From: Caldimonas mangrovi
Lineage (GTDB): Bacteria > Pseudomonadota > Gammaproteobacteria > Burkholderiales > Burkholderiaceae_C
Length of the DNA: 64,000 nucleotides
Assembly (NCBI RefSeq): GCF_023721835.1
Contig: NZ_JAMKFE010000006.1
Span: 1-64,000 of the forward strand
Direction of reading: 5' to 3'
The notes under the pieces are model-generated. The model was given only the letters and a program-made list of their open reading frames with translations. It ran no database searches and was not told the DNA's origin. Made by a program: the position numbers and the translations under genes. Of the stretch, positions 1-10,134 are shown piece by piece. Numbering within the stretch: position 1 is the first letter of the stretch; every line of letters starts with the position of its first letter.

Positions 1-1276
1 GGGCCTGGGCCTGAGCGGATGGGCGCAGGCGGGCGAGCTGGTGGTGGCGACAGTGAACAACGGCCACATGATCGAGATGCAGAAGCTGACGAAGCATTTC
101 GAGGCGGCGAACCCGGGCACGACGGTGAAGTGGGTGACGCTGGAGGAGGGGGTGCTGCGGCAGCGTGTGACGACGGACATTGCCACCAAGGGCGGGCAGT
201 TCGACATCATGACGATCGGCATGTACGAGACGCCGATCTGGGGCAAGCGCGGCTGGCTGGTGCCGATCAAGCCGGACGTGAACTACGCGCCGGAAGACCT
301 GCTGCCGCCGATTGCGGCGGGGCTGTCGGTGAACAACACGCTGTATGCGGCGCCGTTCTACGGCGAGAGCTCGATGCTGATGTACCGCAAGGACCTGGTG
401 GCCAAGGCAGGCCTGAGCATGCCGGACCAGCCGACGTGGGAGCAGGTGCGCGAGGTGGCGGCCAAGGTGCACGACCCGAAGGCGGGGGTGTACGGCATGT
501 GCCTGCGCGGCAAGCCGGGCTGGGGCGACAACATGGCGCTGCTGACGACGATGGTGAACACCTTCGGCGGGCAGTGGTTCGACATGGAGTGGAAGCCGCA
601 GCTGACCACGCAGCCGTGGAAGGACGCGATCACGTTCTATGTCGACCTGATGAAGAAGTACGGCCCGCCGGGGGCGTCGGCCAACAGCTTCAACGAGAAC
701 CTGGCGCTGTTCAACGAAGGCAAGTGCGGCATGTGGGTGGACGCGACGATCGCGGCGTCGTTCGTGAGCGACCCGAAGCAGAGCAAGGTGGCCGACAAGG
801 TGGCGTTCGCGCAGGCGCCGGTGGCGGTGACGCCCAAGGGGGCGAACTGGCTGTGGGCGTGGGCGCTGGCGATTCCGGCGAGCTCGAAGAAGGTGGACGA
901 GGCGCAGAAGTTCGTGCGCTGGGCGACGTCGCGCGAGTACATCCAGCTGGTGGCCAAGGAGTCGGGCTGGGCGCGGGTGCCGACCGGCACGCGGCGCTCG
1001 ACGTACACCAACCCCGAGTTCTTGAAGGCGGCGGTGTTCGCGGAAGCCGAGCGCAAGGCGATCTTCTCGGCCAACCCGAACGACAGCACGAAGCCGAAGT
1101 CGCCGTATGTGGGCGTGCAGTTTGCGGCGATCCCGGAGTTCCAGGCGATCGGCGTGGCGGTGGGTCAGCAGATGGCCGCGGCGCTGTCGGGCAAGACCAC
1201 CGTGGACAAGGCGCTCGCCGCCTCGCAGACCGTGGCCGAGCGTGAAATGAAGAAGGCGGGCTACTACAACAAGTAA
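1..1276 (+). CDS. Polyol ABC transporter substrate-binding protein, copy 1 (5' end outside window)
   Basis: Periplasmic binding protein of the family-1 (sugar) type, most like the sorbitol/mannitol binding proteins SmoE/MtlE. The window starts inside the signal-peptide codons, so the true start lies upstream; the GTG at 41 is internal. From base 1 to 1269 it matches the second copy at 2816-4084 in every reading frame compared. Only the end differs: this copy ends GYYNK and a TAA, the other ends GYYK with a TGA overlapping the next gene. Here the next gene is a porin, not the permease. The lack of divergence suggests a very recent duplication or gene conversion. Substrate is inferred from the neighbouring mannitol and sorbitol dehydrogenases. 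Confidence 0.9.
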   Translation, partial: GLGLSGWAQAGELVVATVNNGHMIEMQKLTKHFEAANPGTTVKWVTLEEGVLRQRVTTDIATKGGQFDIMTIGMYETPIWGKRGWLVPIKPDVNYAPEDLLPPIAAGLSVNNTLYAAPFYGESSMLMYRKDLVAKAGLSMPDQPTWEQVREVAAKVHDPKAGVYGMCLRGKPGWGDNMALLTTMVNTFGGQWFDMEWKPQLTTQPWKDAITFYVDLMKKYGPPGASANSFNENLALFNEGKCGMWVDATIAASFVSDPKQSKVADKVAFAQAPVAVTPKGANWLWAWALAIPASSKKVDEAQKFVRWATSREYIQLVAKESGWARVPTGTRRSTYTNPEFLKAAVFAEAERKAIFSANPNDSTKPKSPYVGVQFAAIPEFQAIGVAVGQQMAAALSGKTTVDKALAASQTVAEREMKKAGYYNK

Positions 1277-1531
1277 GCCGCGCAGGGCGGCTCGCCGCTG
1301 CCCGTCCCAGCCACGCTGTTCAACCGCGCATTCGCGCGATCCAAGCCTCTGTCCGGCGGCCGGCACTTGCCGCCGGGCCCGTTCCCCAACACACGACTGT
1401 TCTCACGGCCGCCGATGGCGTCGCCGGTGGGTGCGCTCGTGCGTGCGGGTCGGCCTTTCCCAAGCGACGGGGGAAGCCCTCACACAGAAAAACCGTCGAA
1501 GTGCATACACCACCACATCGGAGAGACTCTC

Positions 1532-2461
1532 ATGAAGACCATCGTTTCCACTGCCGTCGCCACGCTGCTGGCCGGTTTTGCCGCCGCTGCCGGTGCACAG
1601 GACGTGCAGCTCTACGGCCGTGTCGACCAGGGCTACCGCTACGACAGCGGCCGCCCGGGTGGCGCCAAGCACCACATCGTCGCCGGCTCGTTCAATGCGT
1701 TCGGCTTGAAGGGCGTGGAAGACCTGGGCGGCGGGCTGTCGGCCTTCTTCCACATCGAGCACCGCTTCGACGCAAGCACCGGCGTGGCCAACACGCCGTT
1801 CTGGGACGAGATTTCCGTCGTCGGGCTGCGCGGCGGCTTCGGCGAGATCAAGCTCGGCCGCCAGGGCGGGCCGTTCGGTGCGGCCCCGGACCCGGACGCT
1901 TTCGGCGGTGATACCGTGGGCGGCCGCGGCGAGCGCAAGGCTGGCGCCGACGACAAGTACAACAACGGCATCGTCTATGGCACGCCCGACTTCAACGGCT
2001 TCAGCGCGGCGGTGGGGGCTTCGCTGTCCGAGGGCGCCCCGGGGCTGAAGACCGGCCTCAGCGGCGTGCTGAAGTACGCCGCCGGCCCCTTGACCGCTGC
2101 CGTGTCCTTCGCGCGCCGTGCCAACCGCGACCAGGCGTGGGCGCTGGGCGGCACCTACGACTTCGGCGTTGCGAAGGCCCTGCTGGCAGTGGCTCACAAC
2201 GACGGCGACCACAGCGACGTCGAACGCAGCACCTTCGACCTCGGTGCCATCGTGCCGATGGGCCCGGGCTCGCTGCGCGCGAAGTTCAACCACGACAAGA
2301 TCGACACCGCGGGCGACGACGTGAAGACGAAAAACCTGGGTGTCGGCTATTGGTATGACATGAGCAAGCGCACGGTGCTGTACACCGACCTCGGCGTGGA
2401 GAAGACCGATGGCAGCAAGCGCGTGAACCGCTTCGATGCCGGCATCCGGCACAACTTCTGA
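1532..2461 (+). CDS. Gram-negative porin
   Basis: Outer-membrane general porin of the betaproteobacterial OmpC-like type, 309 residues. The ATG at 1532 follows a GGAGAG ribosome site and opens a signal peptide ending near AGAQD. The mature start VQLYGRVDQGY, the GVEDLGGGLSAFFHIEHRF block and the C-terminal GIRHNF with final Phe are family hallmarks. It is somewhat shorter than the usual 340-390 residues. It lies between two copies of a polyol-binding protein gene, so it may admit sugar alcohols through the outer membrane (inference). A good rho-independent terminator follows it. Confidence 0.9.
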   Translation: MKTIVSTAVATLLAGFAAAAGAQDVQLYGRVDQGYRYDSGRPGGAKHHIVAGSFNAFGLKGVEDLGGGLSAFFHIEHRFDASTGVANTPFWDEISVVGLRGGFGEIKLGRQGGPFGAAPDPDAFGGDTVGGRGERKAGADDKYNNGIVYGTPDFNGFSAAVGASLSEGAPGLKTGLSGVLKYAAGPLTAAVSFARRANRDQAWALGGTYDFGVAKALLAVAHNDGDHSDVERSTFDLGAIVPMGPGSLRAKFNHDKIDTAGDDVKTKNLGVGYWYDMSKRTVLYTDLGVEKTDGSKRVNRFDAGIRHNF

Positions 2462-2512
2462 TCGGGCGAGAGGGGAGAGCGAACCGCCCGGCCGGGGCCG
2501 GGCGGCTTGAAG

Positions 2513-2537
2513 AGGTCGCATCCGCGGCCTTTTTTTT
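2513..2537 (+). terminator. Rho-independent terminator after the porin gene
   Basis: A 7-bp stem (AGGTCGC/GCGGCCT, one G-U pair) with loop ATCC is followed directly by eight T residues at 2530-2537. A second, stronger GC hairpin at 2484-2505 lies just upstream and may help pausing. It separates the porin unit from the transporter operon that starts at 2784. Confidence 0.8.
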
Positions 2538-2783
2538 GGTTCACCGGCGCGCCGCCGGCCGCCCGCCCAGGCCTGAACCATGGGTGCGTGCGAGCGCAGG
2601 GGTTGCGCCGGACGCCGGTATCCACATGTACCAGGATTGCCCGTATCCGGGGAATTCCTAGCCGAACCCGGCAAAAAAGTACCGGTCTGTGCGCGATCGA
2701 TATCGGCGGTCCCGGGGGGTGACAGATATCTTTATGCCTACCGACAACGTGATCGGATGCCGTTCCAAACAGAGGAGACACGC
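2538..2783 (+). promoter_or_regulatory. Probable control region of the polyol transport operon
   Basis: Non-coding stretch between the porin terminator and the second binding-protein gene. It is less GC-rich near its end and contains two GATATC sites at 2699-2704 and 2725-2730. An AGAGGAG ribosome site lies at 2771-2777. No convincing -35/-10 pair was identified. The promoter must lie here because a terminator stands upstream, and the AraC regulator at 9193 is the obvious candidate to bind it (inference). Confidence 0.4.
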
Positions 2784-4088
2784 ATGAAACGCAAATCAAT
2801 GACTGCGTTGGCGCTGGGCCTGGGCCTGAGCGGATGGGCGCAGGCGGGCGAGCTGGTGGTGGCGACAGTGAACAACGGCCACATGATCGAGATGCAGAAG
2901 CTGACGAAGCATTTCGAGGCGGCGAACCCGGGCACGACGGTGAAGTGGGTGACGCTGGAGGAGGGGGTGCTGCGGCAGCGTGTGACGACGGACATTGCCA
3001 CCAAGGGCGGGCAGTTCGACATCATGACGATCGGCATGTACGAGACGCCGATCTGGGGCAAGCGCGGCTGGCTGGTGCCGATCAAGCCGGACGTGAACTA
3101 CGCGCCGGAAGACCTGCTGCCGCCGATTGCGGCGGGGCTGTCGGTGAACAACACGCTGTATGCGGCGCCGTTCTACGGCGAGAGCTCGATGCTGATGTAC
3201 CGCAAGGACCTGGTGGCCAAGGCAGGCCTGAGCATGCCGGACCAGCCGACGTGGGAGCAGGTGCGCGAGGTGGCGGCCAAGGTGCACGACCCGAAGGCGG
3301 GGGTGTACGGCATGTGCCTGCGCGGCAAGCCGGGCTGGGGCGACAACATGGCGCTGCTGACGACGATGGTGAACACCTTCGGCGGGCAGTGGTTCGACAT
3401 GGAGTGGAAGCCGCAGCTGACCACGCAGCCGTGGAAGGACGCGATCACGTTCTATGTCGACCTGATGAAGAAGTACGGCCCGCCGGGGGCGTCGGCCAAC
3501 AGCTTCAACGAGAACCTGGCGCTGTTCAACGAAGGCAAGTGCGGCATGTGGGTGGACGCGACGATCGCGGCGTCGTTCGTGAGCGACCCGAAGCAGAGCA
3601 AGGTGGCCGACAAGGTGGCGTTCGCGCAGGCGCCGGTGGCGGTGACGCCCAAGGGGGCGAACTGGCTGTGGGCGTGGGCGCTGGCGATTCCGGCGAGCTC
3701 GAAGAAGGTGGACGAGGCGCAGAAGTTCGTGCGCTGGGCGACGTCGCGCGAGTACATCCAGCTGGTGGCCAAGGAGTCGGGCTGGGCGCGGGTGCCGACC
3801 GGCACGCGGCGCTCGACGTACACCAACCCCGAGTTCTTGAAGGCGGCGGTGTTCGCGGAAGCCGAGCGCAAGGCGATCTTCTCGGCCAACCCGAACGACA
3901 GCACGAAGCCGAAGTCGCCGTATGTGGGCGTGCAGTTTGCGGCGATCCCGGAGTTCCAGGCGATCGGCGTGGCGGTGGGTCAGCAGATGGCCGCGGCGCT
4001 GTCGGGCAAGACCACCGTGGACAAGGCGCTCGCCGCCTCGCAGACCGTGGCCGAGCGTGAAATGAAGAAGGCGGGCTACTACAAATGA
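2784..4088 (+). CDS. smoE: Polyol (sorbitol/mannitol) ABC transporter substrate-binding protein, copy 2
   Basis: Periplasmic binding protein, 434 residues, first gene of the operon smoE-permease-permease-ATPase-dehydrogenases. The start at 2784 follows AGAGGAG. The signal peptide MKRKSMTALALGLGLSGWAQA is followed by a family-1 solute-binding domain with blocks such as FYGESSMLMYRKDL and GKPGWGDNMALLTTMVNTFGG. It matches copy 1 from 2816 to 4084. Third codon positions are unusually rich in G (gcg, gtg, ctg, acg) compared with the permeases. Its TGA overlaps the permease ATG (ATGA), implying translational coupling. The SmoE/MtlE assignment is family knowledge plus context; the exact polyol is not shown by sequence. 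Confidence 0.92.
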   Translation: MKRKSMTALALGLGLSGWAQAGELVVATVNNGHMIEMQKLTKHFEAANPGTTVKWVTLEEGVLRQRVTTDIATKGGQFDIMTIGMYETPIWGKRGWLVPIKPDVNYAPEDLLPPIAAGLSVNNTLYAAPFYGESSMLMYRKDLVAKAGLSMPDQPTWEQVREVAAKVHDPKAGVYGMCLRGKPGWGDNMALLTTMVNTFGGQWFDMEWKPQLTTQPWKDAITFYVDLMKKYGPPGASANSFNENLALFNEGKCGMWVDATIAASFVSDPKQSKVADKVAFAQAPVAVTPKGANWLWAWALAIPASSKKVDEAQKFVRWATSREYIQLVAKESGWARVPTGTRRSTYTNPEFLKAAVFAEAERKAIFSANPNDSTKPKSPYVGVQFAAIPEFQAIGVAVGQQMAAALSGKTTVDKALAASQTVAEREMKKAGYYK

Positions 4089-5029
4089 GCACCATCGTCA
4101 CCGCCACACCGGTGACGCCAGCGGCCGAAGCGGAGGGCGCCGCGCCCTCCCGCCGCCCGGCCTCCGGCGCCAGCCGCCTGCTGCCTCGCCTGCTGTTGTC
4201 GCCGGCCGTCGTCACGCTGCTGCTGTGGATGCTGGTGCCGCTGCTGATGACGGTGTATTTCTCCACCGTCCGCTACAACCTGCTGAACCCCGGCGACAAA
4301 CCCTTCGTCGGGCTCGAGAACTTCGAATACTTCGTCACCGACCCTGCCTTCGGCTCGGCGGTATTCAACACCATCGCGCTGCTCGGCTCGGTGATCGTGA
4401 TCACGCTGGTGCTGGGCGTGGCGCTCGCGCTGCTGGTCAACGAGCCGTTCCCCGGCCGCGGCATCGTGCGCGTGCTGCTGATCTCGCCCTTCTTCGTGAT
4501 GCCCACGGTCAATGCACTGCTGTGGAAGCACATGATGATGAACCCGATCTACGGCGTGCTGGCGCAGGTGGCCCGCTTCTTCGGGTTGGAGCCGGTGGAC
4601 TGGCTCACCGACCTGCCGCTGTTCTCGATCATCGTGATGATCTCGTGGCAGTGGTTGCCGTTCGCCTGCCTGATCTTCATCACCTCGCTGCAGTCGCTCG
4701 ACCGCGAACAGATGGAAGCGGCCCGCATGGACGGCGCCAACGCGCTGCAGCGCTTCTGGTACCTGGTGCTGCCGCACCTGGGGCGGCCGATGGCGGTGGT
4801 CGTGATGATCGAGATGATCTTCCTGATGAGCGTGTTCGCCGAGATCTACACGACGACCAGCGGCGGCCCGGGATACGCGAGCACCAACGTCGCCTTCCTG
4901 ATCTTCACGCAGGCGCTGATGAACTTCGACGTCGGCGTGGCGTCGGCCGGTGCACTGTTCGCGGTGGTGCTGGCCAACATCGCAGCCGTCTTCCTGATCC
5001 GCATGGTCGGCAAAAACCTGGACCGGTGA
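4085..5029 (+). CDS. smoF: Polyol ABC transporter permease 1
   Basis: Inner-membrane permease of the MalF/SmoF type, 314 residues. After a hydrophilic, Ala/Pro-rich N-terminus of about 40 residues come six predicted membrane segments, with the cytoplasmic EAA loop EAARMDGANALQRFWYLVLP between the later ones. That loop docks on the ATPase encoded at 5888. Its ATG overlaps the stop of the binding-protein gene, and the next permease starts 7 bp downstream, so the three are co-translated. It forms a heterodimeric channel with the second permease for import of mannitol/sorbitol-type polyols (family knowledge; substrate inferred). Confidence 0.9.
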   Translation: MSTIVTATPVTPAAEAEGAAPSRRPASGASRLLPRLLLSPAVVTLLLWMLVPLLMTVYFSTVRYNLLNPGDKPFVGLENFEYFVTDPAFGSAVFNTIALLGSVIVITLVLGVALALLVNEPFPGRGIVRVLLISPFFVMPTVNALLWKHMMMNPIYGVLAQVARFFGLEPVDWLTDLPLFSIIVMISWQWLPFACLIFITSLQSLDREQMEAARMDGANALQRFWYLVLPHLGRPMAVVVMIEMIFLMSVFAEIYTTTSGGPGYASTNVAFLIFTQALMNFDVGVASAGALFAVVLANIAAVFLIRMVGKNLDR

Positions 5030-5036
5030 GGCCCGC

Positions 5037-5861
5037 ATGACCCACACCCCACCTATCACCCTGATCGCGCGCACCATCGCGGCCTGGAGCGCCACGCTGC
5101 TGCTGTTCTTTCCGCTGCTGTGGATGCTGCTGACCGCGTTCAAGACCGAGATGCAGGCCATCTCCATCCCGCCGGAGCTCTTCTTCACGCCCACGCTGGA
5201 GAGCTTTGCCGAGGTGAACCTGCGCAGCGACTACGCGCTGTATGCACGCAACTCGCTGATCACCAGCGTGGTGTCGACGCTGCTGGGGCTGCTGATCGCC
5301 GCGCCCGCGGCGTATTCGATGGCCTTCTTCCGCACCCGGCACACCAAGGACCTGCTGATGTGGATGCTGTCGACCAAGATGATGCCGGCGGTCGGCGCAC
5401 TGGTGCCGATCTACGTGCTGTCGCAGTGGAGCGGCCTGCTCGACACGCTGACCGGCCTGACCATCGTCTTCACGCTGTCCAACCTGCCCATCATGGTGTG
5501 GATGCTGTACTCGTGCTTCAAGGACATCCCCAACGACATCCTCGAAGCCGCGCGCATGGACGGTGCCAATGTGTGGCACGAGTTCCGCCACGTCGTGCTG
5601 CCGCTGTCGGTCGGCGGCTTTGCGTCCACCGGGCTGTTGTGCCTGGTGCTGGCCTGGAACGAGGCGTTCTGGTCGCTCAACCTCACGTCGGCACAAGCCG
5701 GCACGCTGGCCGCGCTGATCGCGTCGTACTCCAGCCCCGAAGGCCTGTTCTGGGCCAAGTTGTCCGCCGCCTCGGTGCTGGCGATCGCGCCCATCGTCGT
5801 GTTCGGCTGGTTCAGCCAGAAGCAGCTGGTGCAGGGTTTGACCTTCGGCGCCGTGAAGTGA
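5037..5861 (+). CDS. smoG: Polyol ABC transporter permease 2
   Basis: Second channel subunit of the MalG/SmoG type, 274 residues. It has an N-terminal membrane segment (SATLLLFFPLLWMLLTAF), five further hydrophobic segments and the EAA motif EAARMDGANVWHEFRHVVLP. Length and motif order match carbohydrate ABC permeases of the CUT1 class. It starts 7 bp after permease 1 and lies 26 bp before the ATPase gene, within one operon. Confidence 0.9.
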   Translation: MTHTPPITLIARTIAAWSATLLLFFPLLWMLLTAFKTEMQAISIPPELFFTPTLESFAEVNLRSDYALYARNSLITSVVSTLLGLLIAAPAAYSMAFFRTRHTKDLLMWMLSTKMMPAVGALVPIYVLSQWSGLLDTLTGLTIVFTLSNLPIMVWMLYSCFKDIPNDILEAARMDGANVWHEFRHVVLPLSVGGFASTGLLCLVLAWNEAFWSLNLTSAQAGTLAALIASYSSPEGLFWAKLSAASVLAIAPIVVFGWFSQKQLVQGLTFGAVK

Positions 5862-5887
5862 CGCGCCTCGTATACGGAGACATCAAC

Positions 5888-6925
<1,038 letters not shown>

Positions 6926-6945
6926 CCCCTACACCTGCTTGCGCG

Positions 6946-8373
6946 ATGTCATCTTCCAACACCGCCATTTCGCTCTTGCCCGACCGGCTCGTGATGCTGC
7001 ACCTGGGGCTGGGCTCCTTTCACCGCGCGCACCAGGCGGTCTACCTGCACCGGCTCATCGCCAGCGGCGACGAACGCTGGGTGCTGGCAGGCGGCAACCT
7101 GCGCCCCGACATGGCCGACACGCTGACCGCGCTGGCGGGGCAAGGCGGTCGCTACACGCTGGAGACCGTCACCCCCGACGGCACCCGCGACTATGAATGG
7201 ATCACGTCGATCCGCCACGTGCTGCCCTACGAGCCGTCGCTGGCCGGGCTGATCGACGTCGGTGCCGACCCGCGCACCCGCATCATCTCGTTCACGGTGA
7301 CCGAGGGCGGCTACTACCTCGACGGGCGGAACCGGCTCGACCTGTCCAACGCCGAACTTGCGTCTGACCTCGACGGGCGCACGCAGCAGACCGTCTACGG
7401 CGGGGTGGCGGCGATCCTGCGCGAGCGCATGCGCCGCGACGCCGGCCCGGTGAGCCTGCTGAACTGCGACAACCTGCGCCACAACGGCGAGCGTTTCCGC
7501 GCCGGCCTGCTCGAATTCCTGGAGCGGCGCGACGAGCCCGGGCTGCTCGACTGGGTGGCGGCGCACACCACCTGCCCGAACGGCATGGTCGACCGCATCA
7601 CGCCGCGGCCGTCGCCCGACGTTGCCGAGCGGGTGCGGCTGGTCACCGGCCGGCACGACGCGGTGCCGGTGATGGGCGAAAGCTTCATCCAGTGGGTGAT
7701 CGAGGACGACTTCTGTGCCGGCCGCCCGGCCTGGGAGACGGTGGGCGTCCAGATGGTGGCGTCGGTGCAGCCTTACGAAGAGGCCAAGATCCGCATCCTC
7801 AACGGCACGCACAGCTGCATCGCATGGGCCGGCACGCTGGCGGGCTGTCACTTCATCCATGAGGGCCTGAGCGTGCCGGCGATCCGCCGCATGGCGATGG
7901 ACTACGTGACCGACGACGTGATCCCGTGCCTGCACTCCCCCGAGAGTCCCAGCCCGATCGACCTCGCGGCGTACCGCGACACCGTGCTGGCGCGCTTCGG
8001 CAACGCTGCGATCCGCGACACCAACCAGCGCGTCGCGATGGACGGCTACTCCAAGATCCCGGGGTTCATCGCGCCCACCGTGCGCGAGCGCCTGGCGGCC
8101 GGGCAGCCGATCGCGGGCGTCGCGCGGCTGCCGGCGCTGTTTCTCGCCTTCCTGCAGCGCTGGCACCGGGACGAGCTGCCCTATGCCTACCAGGACCAGG
8201 GCATGGACCCGGCGGCGGCCCGCGCCATCTGCGCGAGCGCCGACCCGGTCGCGGCGCTGTGCGCCGACCCGGTGCTGTGGCACGAACTGGCGGGCGATGC
8301 CCGACTGACCGCAGCGGTGCGTGGCGCGTTCGACGAAGTGCACACGACATTTGCAGGAGCATTGCATGGCTGA
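6946..8373 (+). CDS. mtlK: Mannitol 2-dehydrogenase family polyol dehydrogenase
   Basis: NAD-dependent long-chain mannitol dehydrogenase (PSLDR family), 475 residues; it would oxidise D-mannitol to D-fructose in the cytoplasm. The N-terminal Rossmann region carries LGLGSFHRAHQAVYL. The catalytic signature K-x4-N-x2-H is present as K281, N286 and H289. Fructuronate and altronate reductases are relatives, but the transporter and the adjacent sorbitol dehydrogenase favour mannitol. It starts 20 bp after the ATPase gene and its stop overlaps the next start by 8 bp. The symbol follows the rhizobial/Rhodobacter usage. Confidence 0.88.
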   Translation: MSSSNTAISLLPDRLVMLHLGLGSFHRAHQAVYLHRLIASGDERWVLAGGNLRPDMADTLTALAGQGGRYTLETVTPDGTRDYEWITSIRHVLPYEPSLAGLIDVGADPRTRIISFTVTEGGYYLDGRNRLDLSNAELASDLDGRTQQTVYGGVAAILRERMRRDAGPVSLLNCDNLRHNGERFRAGLLEFLERRDEPGLLDWVAAHTTCPNGMVDRITPRPSPDVAERVRLVTGRHDAVPVMGESFIQWVIEDDFCAGRPAWETVGVQMVASVQPYEEAKIRILNGTHSCIAWAGTLAGCHFIHEGLSVPAIRRMAMDYVTDDVIPCLHSPESPSPIDLAAYRDTVLARFGNAAIRDTNQRVAMDGYSKIPGFIAPTVRERLAAGQPIAGVARLPALFLAFLQRWHRDELPYAYQDQGMDPAAARAICASADPVAALCADPVLWHELAGDARLTAAVRGAFDEVHTTFAGALHG

Positions 8374-9157
8374 CAGCCAGAGATTGAAGGACCGTCACGC
8401 GCTGATCACCGGCGCCGCAGGAGGCATCGGCCTGGCGGTGCTGGAGGCCTATCTGCGCGAGGGCGCCCGGTGCACCGCGGCCGACCTGCCGAGCGAGCCA
8501 CACCCGGCGATCGCCGGCCTGATCGAGCGCTACCCGGCACAACTGCACTATGTGAGTGCCAACGTCTCGCTCGGCGAGTCGATCGACGCGATGATGGCCG
8601 CTGCACGCGGGCGTTTCGGGCCGGTCGCGGTGCTCTTCAACAACGCCGCCATCTTCGACATGGCGCCGCTGCTGGAGTCCGACGAGCGCATGTACGAGCG
8701 GCTGTTCGACGTCAACGTCAAGGGCATGTTCTTCGTGATGCAGGCCGTGCTGCGGCAGATGATCGAGGCCGACCTCAAGGGCAGCGTGATCAACCTGGCC
8801 TCGCAGGCCGGGCGCCGCGGCGAGGCGCTGGTGTCGCACTATTGCGCCAGCAAGGCGGCGGTGATCAGCTACACGCAGTCGGCGGCGCTGGCGATGGCGC
8901 CCTACGGCATCCGCGTCAACGGCATCGCGCCGGGCGTGGTCGACACGCCGATGTGGGACCAGGTCGATGCGCTGTTCGCGCGCTACGAACGGCTGGCGCC
9001 GGGCGAGAAGAAGGTGGCGGTTGGCAAGGCCGTGCCGCTCGGCTACATGGGCCGGCCGGCCGACATGGCCGGCGCGGCGGTGTTTCTCGCGAGCGACGAG
9101 GCTTCGTACATTACCGCACAGACATTGAACGTCGATGGCGGTAGTGTGATGAGCTGA
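8366..9157 (+). CDS. smoS: SDR-family sorbitol (L-iditol) 2-dehydrogenase
   Basis: Short-chain dehydrogenase/reductase, 263 residues. Visible motifs are the cofactor loop TGAAGGIG, the NNAAI motif, the catalytic Tyr/Lys in SHYCASKAAV and the C-terminal NVDGG. With SmoE/F/G/K and mannitol dehydrogenase in the same operon it fits SmoS, which oxidises D-glucitol to D-fructose. Galactitol dehydrogenase is a close alternative. The start at 8366 follows GCAGGAGCATTGC and overlaps the end of mtlK by 8 bp. Confidence 0.85.
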   Translation: MADSQRLKDRHALITGAAGGIGLAVLEAYLREGARCTAADLPSEPHPAIAGLIERYPAQLHYVSANVSLGESIDAMMAAARGRFGPVAVLFNNAAIFDMAPLLESDERMYERLFDVNVKGMFFVMQAVLRQMIEADLKGSVINLASQAGRRGEALVSHYCASKAAVISYTQSAALAMAPYGIRVNGIAPGVVDTPMWDQVDALFARYERLAPGEKKVAVGKAVPLGYMGRPADMAGAAVFLASDEASYITAQTLNVDGGSVMS

Positions 9158-9192
9158 ACCGAACGACATCAAGGACCGGCAGGAGCGGGCAC

Positions 9193-10113
9193 ATGAACCT
9201 TCATCGTCCTCGCGCCCCCGAGCTCGAACACGAGCTGGCACGCAACCCCCAGCTCGGCTATGAGCCGCAGGGCAGCTTCGGCAGCGTGCGCTGCCTCGAA
9301 CACGGGTTTCCGAACCAGCTGGTGCGCTGGCACTACCATGAGGAGTACGAGCTGCACCTCATCGTCGCGACGCGCGGCAAGGTGTTCGTCGGTGACTACA
9401 TCGGGCATTTCGAGCCCGGCCACCTGGTGCTGACCGGCCCACGCCTGCCGCACAACTGGATCTCCACCGACACGCCCGCGGAAGGCGTGCCGCTGCGCGA
9501 CGTGGTGCTGCAGTTCCCCGACGCGCCGATCCGCGACGCCACCGACACGCTGCCCGAGCTGCGCGACGTGCTGCCGATGTTCGAGCGCGCCCGCTACGGC
9601 GTCGAGTTCTTCGGCATGAGCCAGCAGGTGCGCGAGCGTTTCCAGCGCATCAAGGAAAGCCACGGCGTGAAGCGGCTGGGTCGCTTCCTCGAGCTGCTCG
9701 GCGAACTGGCGAGCTGCACCGACTACCGCCTGCTGTCGACCGTGCAGCTGCAGAGCACCGAGGACGACTCGACGCTCGCGCGCATCAGCAGCATCGTCGA
9801 CTACATCACCGAGCACTGCACCGAGCCGCTGTCGCTGCCCGAGGTCAGCGCGCGCGTCGGCATGACGCCCAGCCAGTTCTCGCGCTTCTTCAGCCGCGCC
9901 ACCGGCAACACCTTCACCGACTTCGTCAACCGGCTGCGCATCAACAAGGCCTGCCAGCTGCTGATGGAGACCGACCGCTACATCACCAACGTGTGCTACG
10001 ACGTCGGCTTCAACAACGTCGCCAACTTCAACCGCCGCTTCCTGCAGATCAAAGGGGTGACGCCGAAAGAGTTCAGGCGCCAGGCCGAAGCACGCTTCGG
10101 CCAGCCGGCCTGA
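9193..10113 (+). CDS. AraC-family regulator of the polyol operon
   Basis: Transcription factor, 306 residues: an N-terminal cupin-like sensing domain (WHYHEEYELHLIV, about residues 40-150) and a C-terminal AraC DNA-binding domain with two helix-turn-helix units (VSARVGMTPSQFSRFF and ITNVCYDVGFNNVANFNRRF). An AGGAGCGGG site stands before the ATG. It lies 35 bp after the sorbitol dehydrogenase gene in the same direction, as mtlR does in pseudomonads, so it most likely activates this operon in response to a polyol (inference). Confidence 0.87.
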   Translation: MNLHRPRAPELEHELARNPQLGYEPQGSFGSVRCLEHGFPNQLVRWHYHEEYELHLIVATRGKVFVGDYIGHFEPGHLVLTGPRLPHNWISTDTPAEGVPLRDVVLQFPDAPIRDATDTLPELRDVLPMFERARYGVEFFGMSQQVRERFQRIKESHGVKRLGRFLELLGELASCTDYRLLSTVQLQSTEDDSTLARISSIVDYITEHCTEPLSLPEVSARVGMTPSQFSRFFSRATGNTFTDFVNRLRINKACQLLMETDRYITNVCYDVGFNNVANFNRRFLQIKGVTPKEFRRQAEARFGQPA

Positions 10114-10134
10114 CGCGCGTCGGCCGGCCGCACC

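Noticed and set aside
41-1276. A complete 411-residue gene starting at the GTG at base 41
   Set aside because: The second copy shows that this GTG is inside the mature protein just after the signal peptide; the real start is outside the window.
2484-2505. Strong GC hairpin as an independent terminator
   Set aside because: It has no T run directly after it; the functional terminator is the hairpin with eight T residues at 2513-2537.
1-4088. Insertion-sequence-driven duplication of the binding-protein gene
   Set aside because: No transposase, terminal inverted repeats or target-site duplication was seen around either copy.
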